From NCBI RefSeq assembly GCF_039534165.1, contig NZ_BAAAUX010000014.1, positions 1 through 64,000 on the forward strand: a stretch of DNA of 64,000 nt, read 5' to 3'. Of this stretch, positions 33,187-40,874 are shown piece by piece. The position numbers were made by a program, and so were the translations under genes. The stretch is from Saccharopolyspora_D taberi. GTDB lineage: Bacteria; Actinomycetota; Actinomycetes; Mycobacteriales; Pseudonocardiaceae. The notes beneath the pieces are model-generated. The model searched no databases and was not told the DNA's origin. It saw only the letters and a list, made by a program, of their open reading frames with translations. How positions within the stretch are numbered: the first letter of the stretch is position 1; the number at the start of each line of letters is the position of its first letter.

Positions 33187-33675
33187 TCAGCCGAAGAAGG
33201 GCAGCTGGTGGATCAGCTCCGGTGCGGCGGCGACGATCAGGAAGTGCAGCCCGCGCCCGGCCAGGCTCGCCAGCAGGTACTGCGCGATCCGGATTCCGGC
33301 CGCACCGGCGGCGAAACTCATCAGGGTGAACGGCGGAAGACCCGGGATGGCGCTGACGAACAGCACCCCGACGCCCCACCACGGGCGCTGCTCGACGCGC
33401 TGGTGGAACCGCTGCATCCAGTCCGCCCAGCGGCTGCCCTTCCTGGCCCTGGTCATCCGGCCGAGTCGCTCCCCGAGCGTGAAGCTGCCCTTGCCCGCGA
33501 GGTAGAACAGCGTCTTGCCGGTGACCTGGCCGACCGCCGCGGCCAGTCCCAGCGCCCACCAGGCGGGGCCGGTGCCGCTGGAGATCACGCCCAGCAGGTA
33601 CAGCTCGATGTTGACCAGGGGGAAGACGCTGCCCAGCGCGGCGGTGCCCGCCGTGGCCAGCAGCCAGCCGATCAT
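33187..33675 (-). CDS. VTT-domain (DedA/SNARE-associated) membrane protein
   Basis: A 162-residue membrane protein with a hydrophobic N-terminal pair (about 4-50), the central VGQVTGKTLFYLAGKGSF loop (50-67) and FVSAIPGLPPFTLMSFAAGAAGI (108-130), which match the VTT fold. Members are lipid scramblase-like or small-molecule transporters in the plasma membrane. It is shorter than typical DedA (about 200 residues). It ends 69 bp upstream of the catalase start on the same strand, so it may be in one transcript with katE. Confidence 0.78.
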   Translation of the reverse strand: MIGWLLATAGTAALGSVFPLVNIELYLLGVISSGTGPAWWALGLAAAVGQVTGKTLFYLAGKGSFTLGERLGRMTRARKGSRWADWMQRFHQRVEQRPWWGVGVLFVSAIPGLPPFTLMSFAAGAAGIRIAQYLLASLAGRGLHFLIVAAAPELIHQLPFFG

Positions 33676-33772
33676 CGGCGCCCGCCGTGGTCGAGGGGGC
33701 GTCGGGCAGGCATCGGCAGTACTCCGTGAATGGGAACGGGGACGGCTAGAGGCTACCGGGGTGACCTCGGGT

Positions 33773-34480
33773 TCAGTCCTCGGCGTCGGGGTCCCAGTTC
33801 AGCAGCCGGACCGTGCTGACCGTGCCCAGGTGCCAGCGCATCGCGGCGGCCGCGGTGTCCGGTTTCCGCTCCCGGATGGCCTCGGCGATGCGTTCGTGCT
33901 GGGCCAGCGACTCCGACGGCCTGCCCGGCTGGCGCAGCGACTCCACCCGGCTCTCGGCGATCTCGGCCGCGATCGCGCGCATGAACTCGGCGATCAGCGA
34001 GCTGCGGGCGGCCGCGGTGATCGCGGCGTGGAACCGCTCGTCACCGGCCTCGCCCCGGTCGCCGGCGGCGATCTGCGACCGCATGTCGTCCAGGGCGTTG
34101 TCGATCTCGGCGAGGTCGGCTTCGGTGCGCCGTTCGGCGGCCAGCTCGGCGGCCTTGGTCTCCAGCGCCTCGCGCGCCTCCAGCACGTCGGGCAGCCGAC
34201 GCCGGCGGGCGACGAGTTCCTCGACCGGCTCGGTGTCCAGGCTCGCCTGCCGCAGGTAGGTGCCGCCGCCGTGGCGCACCTCGACCAGGCCCTGCACCTC
34301 CAGCACGACGATCGCCTGCTTGACCGACGCGCGGCTGACGCCCAGCCGTTCGGCCAGTTCCCGCTCCGGTGGCAGCCGGTCGCCCGCGCCGAGCCCGGTG
34401 GCCGAGACGTGCTCGCGCAGCCGCTGGACCACCTGCTCGTAGAGGCGGGGGCGGGGGAGCGGGCGCAGGGCCTCGGACAC
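33773..34480 (-). CDS. GntR/FadR-type regulator of the malonate locus
   Basis: A 235-residue regulator: winged helix at about 10-75 (LYEQVVQRLREHV, PPERELAERLGVSRASVKQAI, GGGTYL) and a helical FCD effector domain at about 95-225 that usually binds carboxylic acids with a metal. The GTG at 34480 has GGAAGG upstream. It is divergent from the MatC-type carrier, and the 160-bp gap between them holds TGGCC-N4-GGCCA and two TGG-N5-CCA elements, good candidates for its binding sites. The likely effector is malonate or malonyl-CoA. Confidence 0.85.
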   Translation of the reverse strand: MSEALRPLPRPRLYEQVVQRLREHVSATGLGAGDRLPPERELAERLGVSRASVKQAIVVLEVQGLVEVRHGGGTYLRQASLDTEPVEELVARRRRLPDVLEAREALETKAAELAAERRTEADLAEIDNALDDMRSQIAAGDRGEAGDERFHAAITAAARSSLIAEFMRAIAAEIAESRVESLRQPGRPSESLAQHERIAEAIRERKPDTAAAAMRWHLGTVSTVRLLNWDPDAED

Positions 34481-34511
34481 GTTCGGACGCCTTCCGGTGA
34501 GGACGATCGGT

Positions 34512-34606
34512 GGCCAGGTTAGCACTGGCCGTGTGGCCAAGTGGATGAGCCAATTTTGCCCGGAAGCTTGACCTGGGACTCGCTCGATCGCAAAGTGGTT
34601 CAGCCA
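34512..34606. promoter_or_regulatory. Operator cluster between the GntR regulator and matC
   Basis: TGGCCGTGTGGCCA (34527-34540) is a perfect inverted repeat. TGGATGAGCCA (34543-34553) and TGGTTCAGCCA (34596-34606) share the TGG-N5-CCA form, and another TGGCCA is at 34512. A possible rightward -35, TTGACC at 34568, is followed after 17 bp by a weak -10 that abuts the last site. This layout fits GntR repression of both directions. Confidence 0.65.
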
Positions 34607-34642
34607 GTGAGCCAGTGTGCTCCCGGTCACGGAGGAGGGGCA

Positions 34643-35959
34643 GTGCGGCCCGAACTCATCTCGATCCTTGCGCTGGTCGCCTGCTTCGCGGTGGCGACCA
34701 CGATGTCGGTGAACATGGGCGTGCTCGCGTTCGCCGCCGCGTTCCTGGTCGGCACGCTCGCGGGCGGGCTGTCCGACGACGAGATCTTCGCCGGGTTCCC
34801 CGGGGACATCTTCGTGGTCCTGGTCGGGGTCACCTACCTGTTCGCGATCGCCCGCGCCAACGGGACCACCGACTGGCTGGTGAGCTGGGCGGTCCGGCTG
34901 GTCGGCGGCCGGATCGCGGTGCTGCCGTGGGTGATGTTCGGCATCGGCGCGCTGCTGACCGCGATCGGCGCGGTCAGCCCGGCGGCCTGCGCCATCGTCG
35001 CGCCGGTCGCGCTGAACCTGGCCGCCCGGCACGGGATCAGCCCGCTGCTGATGGGCGCGATGGTGGTGCACGGGACGCAGGCGGGCGGGTTCTCGCCGAT
35101 CAGCGTCTACGGCGTGATCGTCAACGGCGTGGTCGCGAGCAACCACCTGCCGGGCAGCCCGCTGGTGCTGTTCGCGGGCAGCTTCGCGGTGAACCTGGTG
35201 ATCGCGGGCGTGGTGTTCGCCGCGCTGGGCGGCCTGCGGCTGGTCCGGGCGGGAACGCCGGACGGGCGGGGAGCGCCGGCGGGGCAGGAAGCGTTGGAGG
35301 GGCGGGGAGCGCCGGAGGGACCGGGAGCGGCCACCGCGCCGGTCGTCGGGGAGGGTCTGCGGCTGAACCGGGACCGGCTGTGCACGCTGCTCGGGCTGGC
35401 CGGTCTGGTGGCCGCCACGCTGGGCCTCGGGCTCGACGTCGGGCTGGTCGCGATGACCGTGGCGGTGCTGCTGACGCTGCTGTCGCCCAAGGCCGCCGCG
35501 GGCGCCGCTTCGGAGGTCACCTGGCCCACGGTGCTGCTGATCTGCGGGGTGCTCACCTACGTCGGCGTGCTCCGCGAGATCGGCACGATCGACTACGTCG
35601 GGCACGCGGTCGCGGGCGTCGGCGTGCCGCTGCTGGCGGCCCTGCTGCTGTGCTACATCGGCGGGCTCGTCTCGGCGTTCGCCTCGTCGGTCGGCCTGAT
35701 GGGCGCGCTGATCCCGCTGGCGGTGCCGTTCCTGAACGCGGGCAGCGTCGGCGCTGTCGGAATGGTCACAGCGCTGGCGGTGGCCGCGACGGTGGTCGAC
35801 GTCAGCCCGTTCTCGACCAACGGCGCGATCGTGCTGGCCAACGCCAGGGGAGTGGACCGCGAGGTGTTCTTCCGGAGGCTGCTCGGCTACGGCGCGGTGG
35901 TGACCGCGGCGGCTCCGCTCGCGGTGTGGGCGGTGTTCGTCGTCCCGAATCTGGGGTGA
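34643..35959 (+). CDS. MatC-type malonate/dicarboxylate carrier
   Basis: A 438-residue integral membrane protein with about 11-12 helices in two halves (1-205 and 240-438). VSPAACAIVAPVALNLAARHGIS near 110-132 and GGFSPISVYGVIVNG near 145-160 match the MatC N-terminal region, and the second half has DVSPFSTNGAIVLANA. It should import malonate or another dicarboxylate across the plasma membrane. The GTG at 34643 is chosen because GGAGGAGGGG lies just upstream. A central hydrophilic loop holds four 18-bp repeats. Followed 22 bp later by matB in the same operon. Confidence 0.82.
   Translation: MRPELISILALVACFAVATTMSVNMGVLAFAAAFLVGTLAGGLSDDEIFAGFPGDIFVVLVGVTYLFAIARANGTTDWLVSWAVRLVGGRIAVLPWVMFGIGALLTAIGAVSPAACAIVAPVALNLAARHGISPLLMGAMVVHGTQAGGFSPISVYGVIVNGVVASNHLPGSPLVLFAGSFAVNLVIAGVVFAALGGLRLVRAGTPDGRGAPAGQEALEGRGAPEGPGAATAPVVGEGLRLNRDRLCTLLGLAGLVAATLGLGLDVGLVAMTVAVLLTLLSPKAAAGAASEVTWPTVLLICGVLTYVGVLREIGTIDYVGHAVAGVGVPLLAALLLCYIGGLVSAFASSVGLMGALIPLAVPFLNAGSVGAVGMVTALAVAATVVDVSPFSTNGAIVLANARGVDREVFFRRLLGYGAVVTAAAPLAVWAVFVVPNLG
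35261..35332 (+). repeat. Four 18-bp in-frame tandem units in the MatC-like loop
   Basis: Consecutive 18-bp units at 35261, 35279, 35297 and 35315 give the six-residue steps DGRGAP, AGQEAL, EGRGAP and EGPGAA. Units one and three are nearly identical (17 of 18 bp). They lie in the predicted loop between the two membrane halves. Confidence 0.8.
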
Positions 35960-35981
35960 GACTGACGTGGTGGAGGTGCGA

Positions 35982-37412
35982 ATGAACGACCAGGTGCTGT
36001 TCCCGAAGCTGAGGACTCCCGACGGCGCGGAGGCGCTGCGGTTCGGCGACCGCGCGCTGGACTACCGCGCGCTGGCGTCGGCGGTGGCGGCCGTGGCCGC
36101 GCGGATCGGCGGTGCGCGTCGCGTCGCGGTGTGGGCGTCGTCGGACCCCGAGACCTGCGTGGCGGTGCTCGGCGGCCTGGCCGCCGGGGCGGCGGTGGTG
36201 CCGGTCAACCCGAAGGTGGGGGAGCGGGAGCTCGCGCACATCGTCGGCGACAGCGAGCCCGAACTCCTGCTGGCAGCACCCGGCTTCCGGGCGCCGGAGG
36301 GATTCGGGGACATCCCGGTCCACGAGGTCGACATCGCCGCCGAGGGCGGCGAGCTCCCGCCGGAACCAGGCGAGGACGAGCCCGCGCTGATCGTCTACAC
36401 CTCCGGCACGACCGGCCCGCCCAAGGGCGTGGTGCTGCCGCGCCGGGCGATCCGGGCGAACCTCGACGCGCTGGCCGATGCGTGGCAGTGGACCGGGCGC
36501 GATGTCCTGGTGCACGCGCTTCCGCTGTTCCACGTGCACGGCCTGATCCTGGGAACCCTCGGCCCGATCCGCCTCGGCGGCACCGTGCACCACCTCGGGA
36601 AGTTCTCCTCGCAGGGCGTCGCCGACGCGCTCGCCGGCCCGGCGACGATGCTGTTCGGCGTGCCGACGATGTACCACCGGCTGGCCGACGACGCCGAGCG
36701 GGACGAGCGCATCGCGCGCGCCGTGGGCGAAGCGCGGCTGCTGGTGTCCGGCTCGGCCGCGCTGCCCGCCGTCGAGCACGAGCGGATCGAGCGGCTGACC
36801 GGCCAGCGCGTGGTCGAGCGCTACGGCATGAGCGAGACGATCATGAACTGCGGCGTGCGCGCCGACGGCGACCGCAGGCCCGGTTACGTCGGGCTGCCGT
36901 TCGCAGGTGTCGAGCTGCGGCTGGTCGACGACGACGGCGAGCCGATCGAGGTCAGCGACGACGAGACGGTCGGCGAGATCCAGGTGCGCGGGCGGAACCT
37001 GTTCACCGGCTACCTCAACCGGCCGGACGCCACCGAGGCCGCGTTCACCGACGGCTGGTTCCGCACCGGCGACGTCGCCACCCGTGCGCCCGACGGCTAC
37101 ATCCGGATCGTCGGCCGCCGCGCCACCGACATCATCAAGAGCGGCGGTTACAAGATCGGCGCTGGGGAGATCGAGAACGCGCTGCTGGAGCACCCGGCGG
37201 TCGCCGAGGTCGCCGTGACCGGAGAGCCCGACCCCGACCTGGGGGAGCGGATCGTGGCGTGGGTGGTGCCCGCCGCCGAGGTGCCCGAGCAGGACCTGGT
37301 CGACCACGTGGCCCGGCTGCTCACCCCGCACAAGCGCCCGCGCGTGGTGCGCTTCCTGGAAGCGTTGCCGCGCAACGAGATGGGCAAGGTCAGGAAGAAG
37401 GCGCTGGCTTGA
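35982..37412 (+). CDS. matB: Malonyl-CoA synthetase
   Basis: A 476-residue acyl-CoA synthetase of the MatB group: P-loop-like VYTSGTTGPPKGV at 138-150, PLFHVHGLILG near 182, ERYGMSETIMNC near 285, WFRTGDVATRAPDGYIRIVGR near 362, and the C-terminal SGGYKIGAGEIE near 387 with the GKVRKK catalytic Lys end. Length and motif spelling match the Streptomyces and rhizobial MatB that form malonyl-CoA (and methylmalonyl-CoA) from the diacid, ATP and CoA. The ATG at 35982 has GGAGGT 6 bp upstream. It sits between the MatC-type carrier and a carboxyltransferase, which supports the assignment. Confidence 0.9.
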   Translation: MNDQVLFPKLRTPDGAEALRFGDRALDYRALASAVAAVAARIGGARRVAVWASSDPETCVAVLGGLAAGAAVVPVNPKVGERELAHIVGDSEPELLLAAPGFRAPEGFGDIPVHEVDIAAEGGELPPEPGEDEPALIVYTSGTTGPPKGVVLPRRAIRANLDALADAWQWTGRDVLVHALPLFHVHGLILGTLGPIRLGGTVHHLGKFSSQGVADALAGPATMLFGVPTMYHRLADDAERDERIARAVGEARLLVSGSAALPAVEHERIERLTGQRVVERYGMSETIMNCGVRADGDRRPGYVGLPFAGVELRLVDDDGEPIEVSDDETVGEIQVRGRNLFTGYLNRPDATEAAFTDGWFRTGDVATRAPDGYIRIVGRRATDIIKSGGYKIGAGEIENALLEHPAVAEVAVTGEPDPDLGERIVAWVVPAAEVPEQDLVDHVARLLTPHKRPRVVRFLEALPRNEMGKVRKKALA

Positions 37413-38719
37413 GCGTCCGCGAGCTGGCCGGGGCGGTGGCGCGGGGTTTCGAAGCCTTCCCACCGCCCGAGGTGCGGCACGCGCCGGACGGGCCGCTGGG
37501 TTGGCCGGGTTACGACGAGCAGCTGGCCCGGGCGCGCGACCGGACCGGCGCGGACGAGTCCGTGCTGTGCGGTCGCGGCACCGTTGGGGACCTGCCCGCG
37601 GTGCTCGTCGGCTTCGAGTTCGGGTTCCTCGGCGGATCGATCGGCGAGGCCGCAGGCGCGCGCGTGGTGGACGCGTTCGACCGGGCGGCCGAGCTGGGGC
37701 TGCCGGTGATCTCGCTGGTCGCCTCCGGCGGCAGCCGGATGCAGGAGGGAATCCGCGCGCTCGCCCAGCTCCAGCGCATCGCGGCGGCGTGCCTCCGGGC
37801 GAACAGGGCGCGGATTCCGCACATCGCGGTGCTGCGCAACCCCACGACGGGCGGGATGTGGGCGTCGCTGGCGGCGAACGCGGACGTCGTCCTGGCCGTC
37901 CCCGGCGCGGAGGTGGCCTTCGGCGGCAGCCGCGTGCGGGATCCCGGTGCGACCGGCGAGCCATTCACCGCCGAGGGCAAGTTCGCCGACGGACAGGCGG
38001 ATCGGCTGGTCGGCGAAGCCGAACTGCCAACGGTCCTGGCCGAACTGGTCGCGCTGCTGCACGCCCGTTCCGCCGAACCCGCCGAGCTTCCCGAGGCGCT
38101 CCCGCGCGATCTGCCCGGCACCGGCTGGGAAGCGGTGAACCGCGCCCGCGCCGCCGACCGTCCCCGCGCGGCGGAGTACCTCGACCGCCACTTCGCGCGC
38201 CGGTTCGCGATCAGCGGCGACCGGGCGGGTGGCGTGGATCCGGGGATGCTCTGCGGATTCGGCGAGCGCGACGGCCGCACGGTCGCGTACGCCGCGCAGA
38301 CCGGCACGGCCAACACCCCGGCCGGATTCCGCACCGCCGCGCGGCTGATCCGGCTCGCCGACCGGCTGGGCATCCCGGTGCTGACCCTGGTCGACACGCC
38401 GGGCGCGGACAACAGCGCGGCGGCGGAGCGGGCGGGCGCCGGCCCGGCGATCGCGGAGCTGTTCGGCGCGGTGGCGCGGGCCAGGGTGCCGATCACGACG
38501 CTGGTCGTCGGCGAGGGCGGCTCCGGCGGGGCGCTGGCGCTCACCGCGCCGGGCCGGACGTGGATCACCGCCGACGCCTACTTCGCGGTCATCGCTCCGG
38601 AGGCGGGCGCGTCGATCCTCAAGCGCGACCCGGCCGAGGTGCCCGAGATCGCCGGGCGGATGCGGCTGCGGCCGCAGGACCTGCTGGAACTGGGTTTCGT
38701 GCGGGGCGTCGTGGGCTGA
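37409..38719 (+). CDS. Fused two-half carboxyltransferase (putative malonyl-CoA decarboxylase role)
   Basis: A 436-residue protein of two crotonase-fold halves. The first (about 25-220) resembles AccD/MdcD: GGSIGEAAGARVVDAFDRA, SLVASGGSRMQEGIRAL, NPTTGGMWASLAA. The second (about 255-430) resembles AccA/MdcE: VDTPGADNSAAAERAG, VVGEGGSGGALAL, YFAVIAPEAGASILK. No zinc finger, biotin carboxylase or biotin carrier is present nearby. After MatC and MatB, decarboxylation of malonyl-CoA to acetyl-CoA is the natural next step, so it may replace MatA; this is inference. The TTG start overlaps the matB stop (TTGA), giving tight coupling. Confidence 0.78.
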   Translation: MSVRELAGAVARGFEAFPPPEVRHAPDGPLGWPGYDEQLARARDRTGADESVLCGRGTVGDLPAVLVGFEFGFLGGSIGEAAGARVVDAFDRAAELGLPVISLVASGGSRMQEGIRALAQLQRIAAACLRANRARIPHIAVLRNPTTGGMWASLAANADVVLAVPGAEVAFGGSRVRDPGATGEPFTAEGKFADGQADRLVGEAELPTVLAELVALLHARSAEPAELPEALPRDLPGTGWEAVNRARAADRPRAAEYLDRHFARRFAISGDRAGGVDPGMLCGFGERDGRTVAYAAQTGTANTPAGFRTAARLIRLADRLGIPVLTLVDTPGADNSAAAERAGAGPAIAELFGAVARARVPITTLVVGEGGSGGALALTAPGRTWITADAYFAVIAPEAGASILKRDPAEVPEIAGRMRLRPQDLLELGFVRGVVG

Positions 38720-38768
38720 GCTGGTACGCGGTGATCAAGGCCACCGGGGCGGATGTGAATCCGTGTCC

Positions 38769-38807
38769 TAAACTCAGGCTAGCCTGACCAAGGTAAGGCT
38801 TGCCTGA
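38769..38807 (+). promoter_or_regulatory. Promoter with two IdeR/DmdR-type iron boxes
   Basis: TAAACT (38769-38774) can serve as -10. Directly behind it TCAGGCTAGCCTGA (38774-38787) is a perfect palindrome and TAAGGCTTGCCTGA (38794-38807) a near one; both match the core of the actinobacterial iron box TTAGGTTAGGCTAACCTAA. The boxes are 20 bp apart, 21 bp before the dhbA ATG, so ferrous-iron repressor should shut off the dihydroxybenzoate operon when iron is plentiful. Confidence 0.85.
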
Positions 38808-38827
38808 GTTGAGAGATGCGGAGCGGC

Positions 38828-39601
38828 ATGGAGACGGGGATCGGCGGCAAGGTCGCGGTGGTGACCGGCGCGGGCCGGGGGATCGGCGCCGCCGTCGCGA
38901 CCGCGCTGGCGCGGCTGGACGCGACCGTGGCGGCGGTGGACGTCGACGCGGCGGCGGTCAGCGGGCTCGCCGCCGAGCTGGGCGGCAAGTGCGCCCCCTA
39001 CCCGGCCGACGTCGCCGACGGCGCGGCCGTCGCCGCGGTGGTCGACAGCGTCGAGCGCGATCTCGGTCCCGTCGACATCCTGGTCAACGTCGCGGGCGTC
39101 CTGCGCCCGGGAACCGTCGCGGAGCTGTCCGACGAGGACTGGGACCGGACCTTCGCGGTCAACACCACCGGCGTGTTCCACCTGTGCCGCGAGGTGTCGC
39201 GCCGGATGGTCCCGCGCGAGCGCGGCTGCATCGTCACCGTCAGCTCGAACGCGGCCGGCGTGCCCAGGCACGGCATGAGCGCCTACGCCGCGTCCAAGGC
39301 GGCGGCCACCCTGTTCACCAAGTCGCTCGGGCTGGAGCTGGCCGGCCACGGGATCAGGTGCAACGTGGTCGCGCCCGGGTCCACCGACACCGACATGCAG
39401 CGCGTGTCGTGGACCGGAGACCAGGACGCGCAGCGGGTGATCGACGGCGACCTCGGCACCTACCGCGCCGGGATCCCGCTGCGCCGGATCGCCGATCCCG
39501 AGGACGTCGCCGACGCGGTCGTCTTCCTCGTCTCCGACCAGGCCCGGCACGTCACCATGCACGACCTGTACGTCGACGGCGGCGCGACGCTGCGCGCCTG
39601 A
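38828..39601 (+). CDS. dhbA: 2,3-dihydro-2,3-dihydroxybenzoate dehydrogenase
   Basis: A 257-residue short-chain dehydrogenase: NAD loop TGAGRGIGAAVA near 14-25, NVAGVL near 86, the catalytic Ser in TVSSNAAGVPRHGMSAYAASK (138-158) with Tyr and Lys of YxxxK. It oxidises 2,3-dihydro-DHB to 2,3-dihydroxybenzoate in the cytoplasm. The operon around it (isochorismate synthase, isochorismatase, DHB ligase) fixes the substrate, which the SDR sequence alone would not. The ATG at 38828 has GGAG 5 bp upstream; an in-frame ATG at 38816 is an alternative. Two iron boxes precede it. Confidence 0.88.
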   Translation: METGIGGKVAVVTGAGRGIGAAVATALARLDATVAAVDVDAAAVSGLAAELGGKCAPYPADVADGAAVAAVVDSVERDLGPVDILVNVAGVLRPGTVAELSDEDWDRTFAVNTTGVFHLCREVSRRMVPRERGCIVTVSSNAAGVPRHGMSAYAASKAAATLFTKSLGLELAGHGIRCNVVAPGSTDTDMQRVSWTGDQDAQRVIDGDLGTYRAGIPLRRIADPEDVADAVVFLVSDQARHVTMHDLYVDGGATLRA

Positions 39602-39627
39602 CTCCCCGCAGCGCGGAAGGTACACAG

Positions 39628-40863
39628 ATGATCGAGAGTGACATTGGCGGACTGGTCGCTTCCGAGGACGCGTCCCGGCTGCTGGGGGCCTACGAGCCGG
39701 GTTCGTCGTTCCTGTTCGCCGGGCCGAAGGCGACGATGCTCGGGATCGGCGTCGAGGCGACCGTCCCCAAGACCGGCTGCGACCGGGCCGGGCTCGCCGA
39801 GCGGGTGGGCGGTTTCCTACGCAGCGCCAAGGAGTTCGGCAGGCGCAACCCGGTCCTGGTGGGTGCCGTGCCGTTCGCCGAGAACCTCCCCGCGCACCTG
39901 GTGATGCCCACCGAGCTCGTGCGCGTCGGCGCGCTGAACGTGGTGGTCCCCGGGCTGGTCGAGCCCGGCGGGACCGCCTTCCGGATGCGCCAGGTGCCCG
40001 AGCCCGCCGAGTACGCGCGAGGTGTCGGCCGGGTGCTGCGGCGGATGCGCGCGGGCGAGCTGAGCAAGGTCGTGCTGGCGCGCTCCCTGCACCTCGACGC
40101 CGACGAGCCGGTGGACGTCCGCCGCGTGGTCCGCAACCTCGCCTTCGCCAACCCCGACGGCTACACCTTCGCCGTCGACCTGCCCGCGCGCGGCAGCGAC
40201 GGAACCCAGGACTCCTTCGGCGCGCACCCGCCGCTGACCCGCACGTTCACCGGCTCCAGCCCGGAACTGCTGGTGTCGCGCAACGGGAACCTCGTCCGGT
40301 CGCACCCGATGGCCGGGTCGAGGCCGCGCAGCGCGGATCCGCTGGAGGACCAGCGGCGCGCCGCGGAGCTGTCCACTTCGGACAAGGACCTGCGCGAGCA
40401 CGCGGCGGTGGTCGAGGCGGTCGTGGAGGGGTTGCGCCCGCTGTGCGGAGACCTCCGCGTGCCCGCGCGGCCGTCAGTCGTCGGCAACGCGGCGATGTGG
40501 CACCTGGCGACCGAGATCACCGGCGAGCTGCGCGACCCGGCGACCACCTCGCTGGAGCTCGCGGTGGCGCTGCACCCGACCCCGGCGGTCTGCGGCACGC
40601 CGCTGGACGCGGCCGCGGGCGCGATCGCCGAGACCGAGCCGTTCGACCGCGGCTACTACGCCGGCGTGGTCGGCTGGTGCGATGCGGCGGGCGACGGCGA
40701 GTGGGTGGTCGCGATCCGCTGCGCGGAGATCGAGCGGGCGTCGTTACGCCTGTACGCGGGGGCGGGCATCGTCGAGGGCTCCGACCCCCAGGACGAGGTC
40801 GACGAGACCTCGGCGAAGTTCCGCACCGCCCTGTCGGCCATGGGCATCGACCAGTCGCTGTAG
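39628..40863 (+). CDS. dhbC: Isochorismate synthase
   Basis: A 411-residue chorismate-binding enzyme that converts chorismate to isochorismate. The C-terminal catalytic domain shows GELSKVVLARSL near 145-156, FTGSSPELLVSR near 210, SHPMAGSRPRS near 228, EHAAVVEAVVEGLRPLC near 255, LHPTPAVCGTPLDAA near 313-327 and the Glu-rich FDRGYYAGVVGW with GAGIVEGSDPQDEVDET near 378-394 for Mg2+. The length fits DhbC/EntC. The ATG has GGAAGG upstream. It is the second gene of the iron-box operon, 26 bp after dhbA. Confidence 0.92.
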   Translation: MIESDIGGLVASEDASRLLGAYEPGSSFLFAGPKATMLGIGVEATVPKTGCDRAGLAERVGGFLRSAKEFGRRNPVLVGAVPFAENLPAHLVMPTELVRVGALNVVVPGLVEPGGTAFRMRQVPEPAEYARGVGRVLRRMRAGELSKVVLARSLHLDADEPVDVRRVVRNLAFANPDGYTFAVDLPARGSDGTQDSFGAHPPLTRTFTGSSPELLVSRNGNLVRSHPMAGSRPRSADPLEDQRRAAELSTSDKDLREHAAVVEAVVEGLRPLCGDLRVPARPSVVGNAAMWHLATEITGELRDPATTSLELAVALHPTPAVCGTPLDAAAGAIAETEPFDRGYYAGVVGWCDAAGDGEWVVAIRCAEIERASLRLYAGAGIVEGSDPQDEVDETSAKFRTALSAMGIDQSL

Positions 40864-40874
40864 AGAGGATCACC

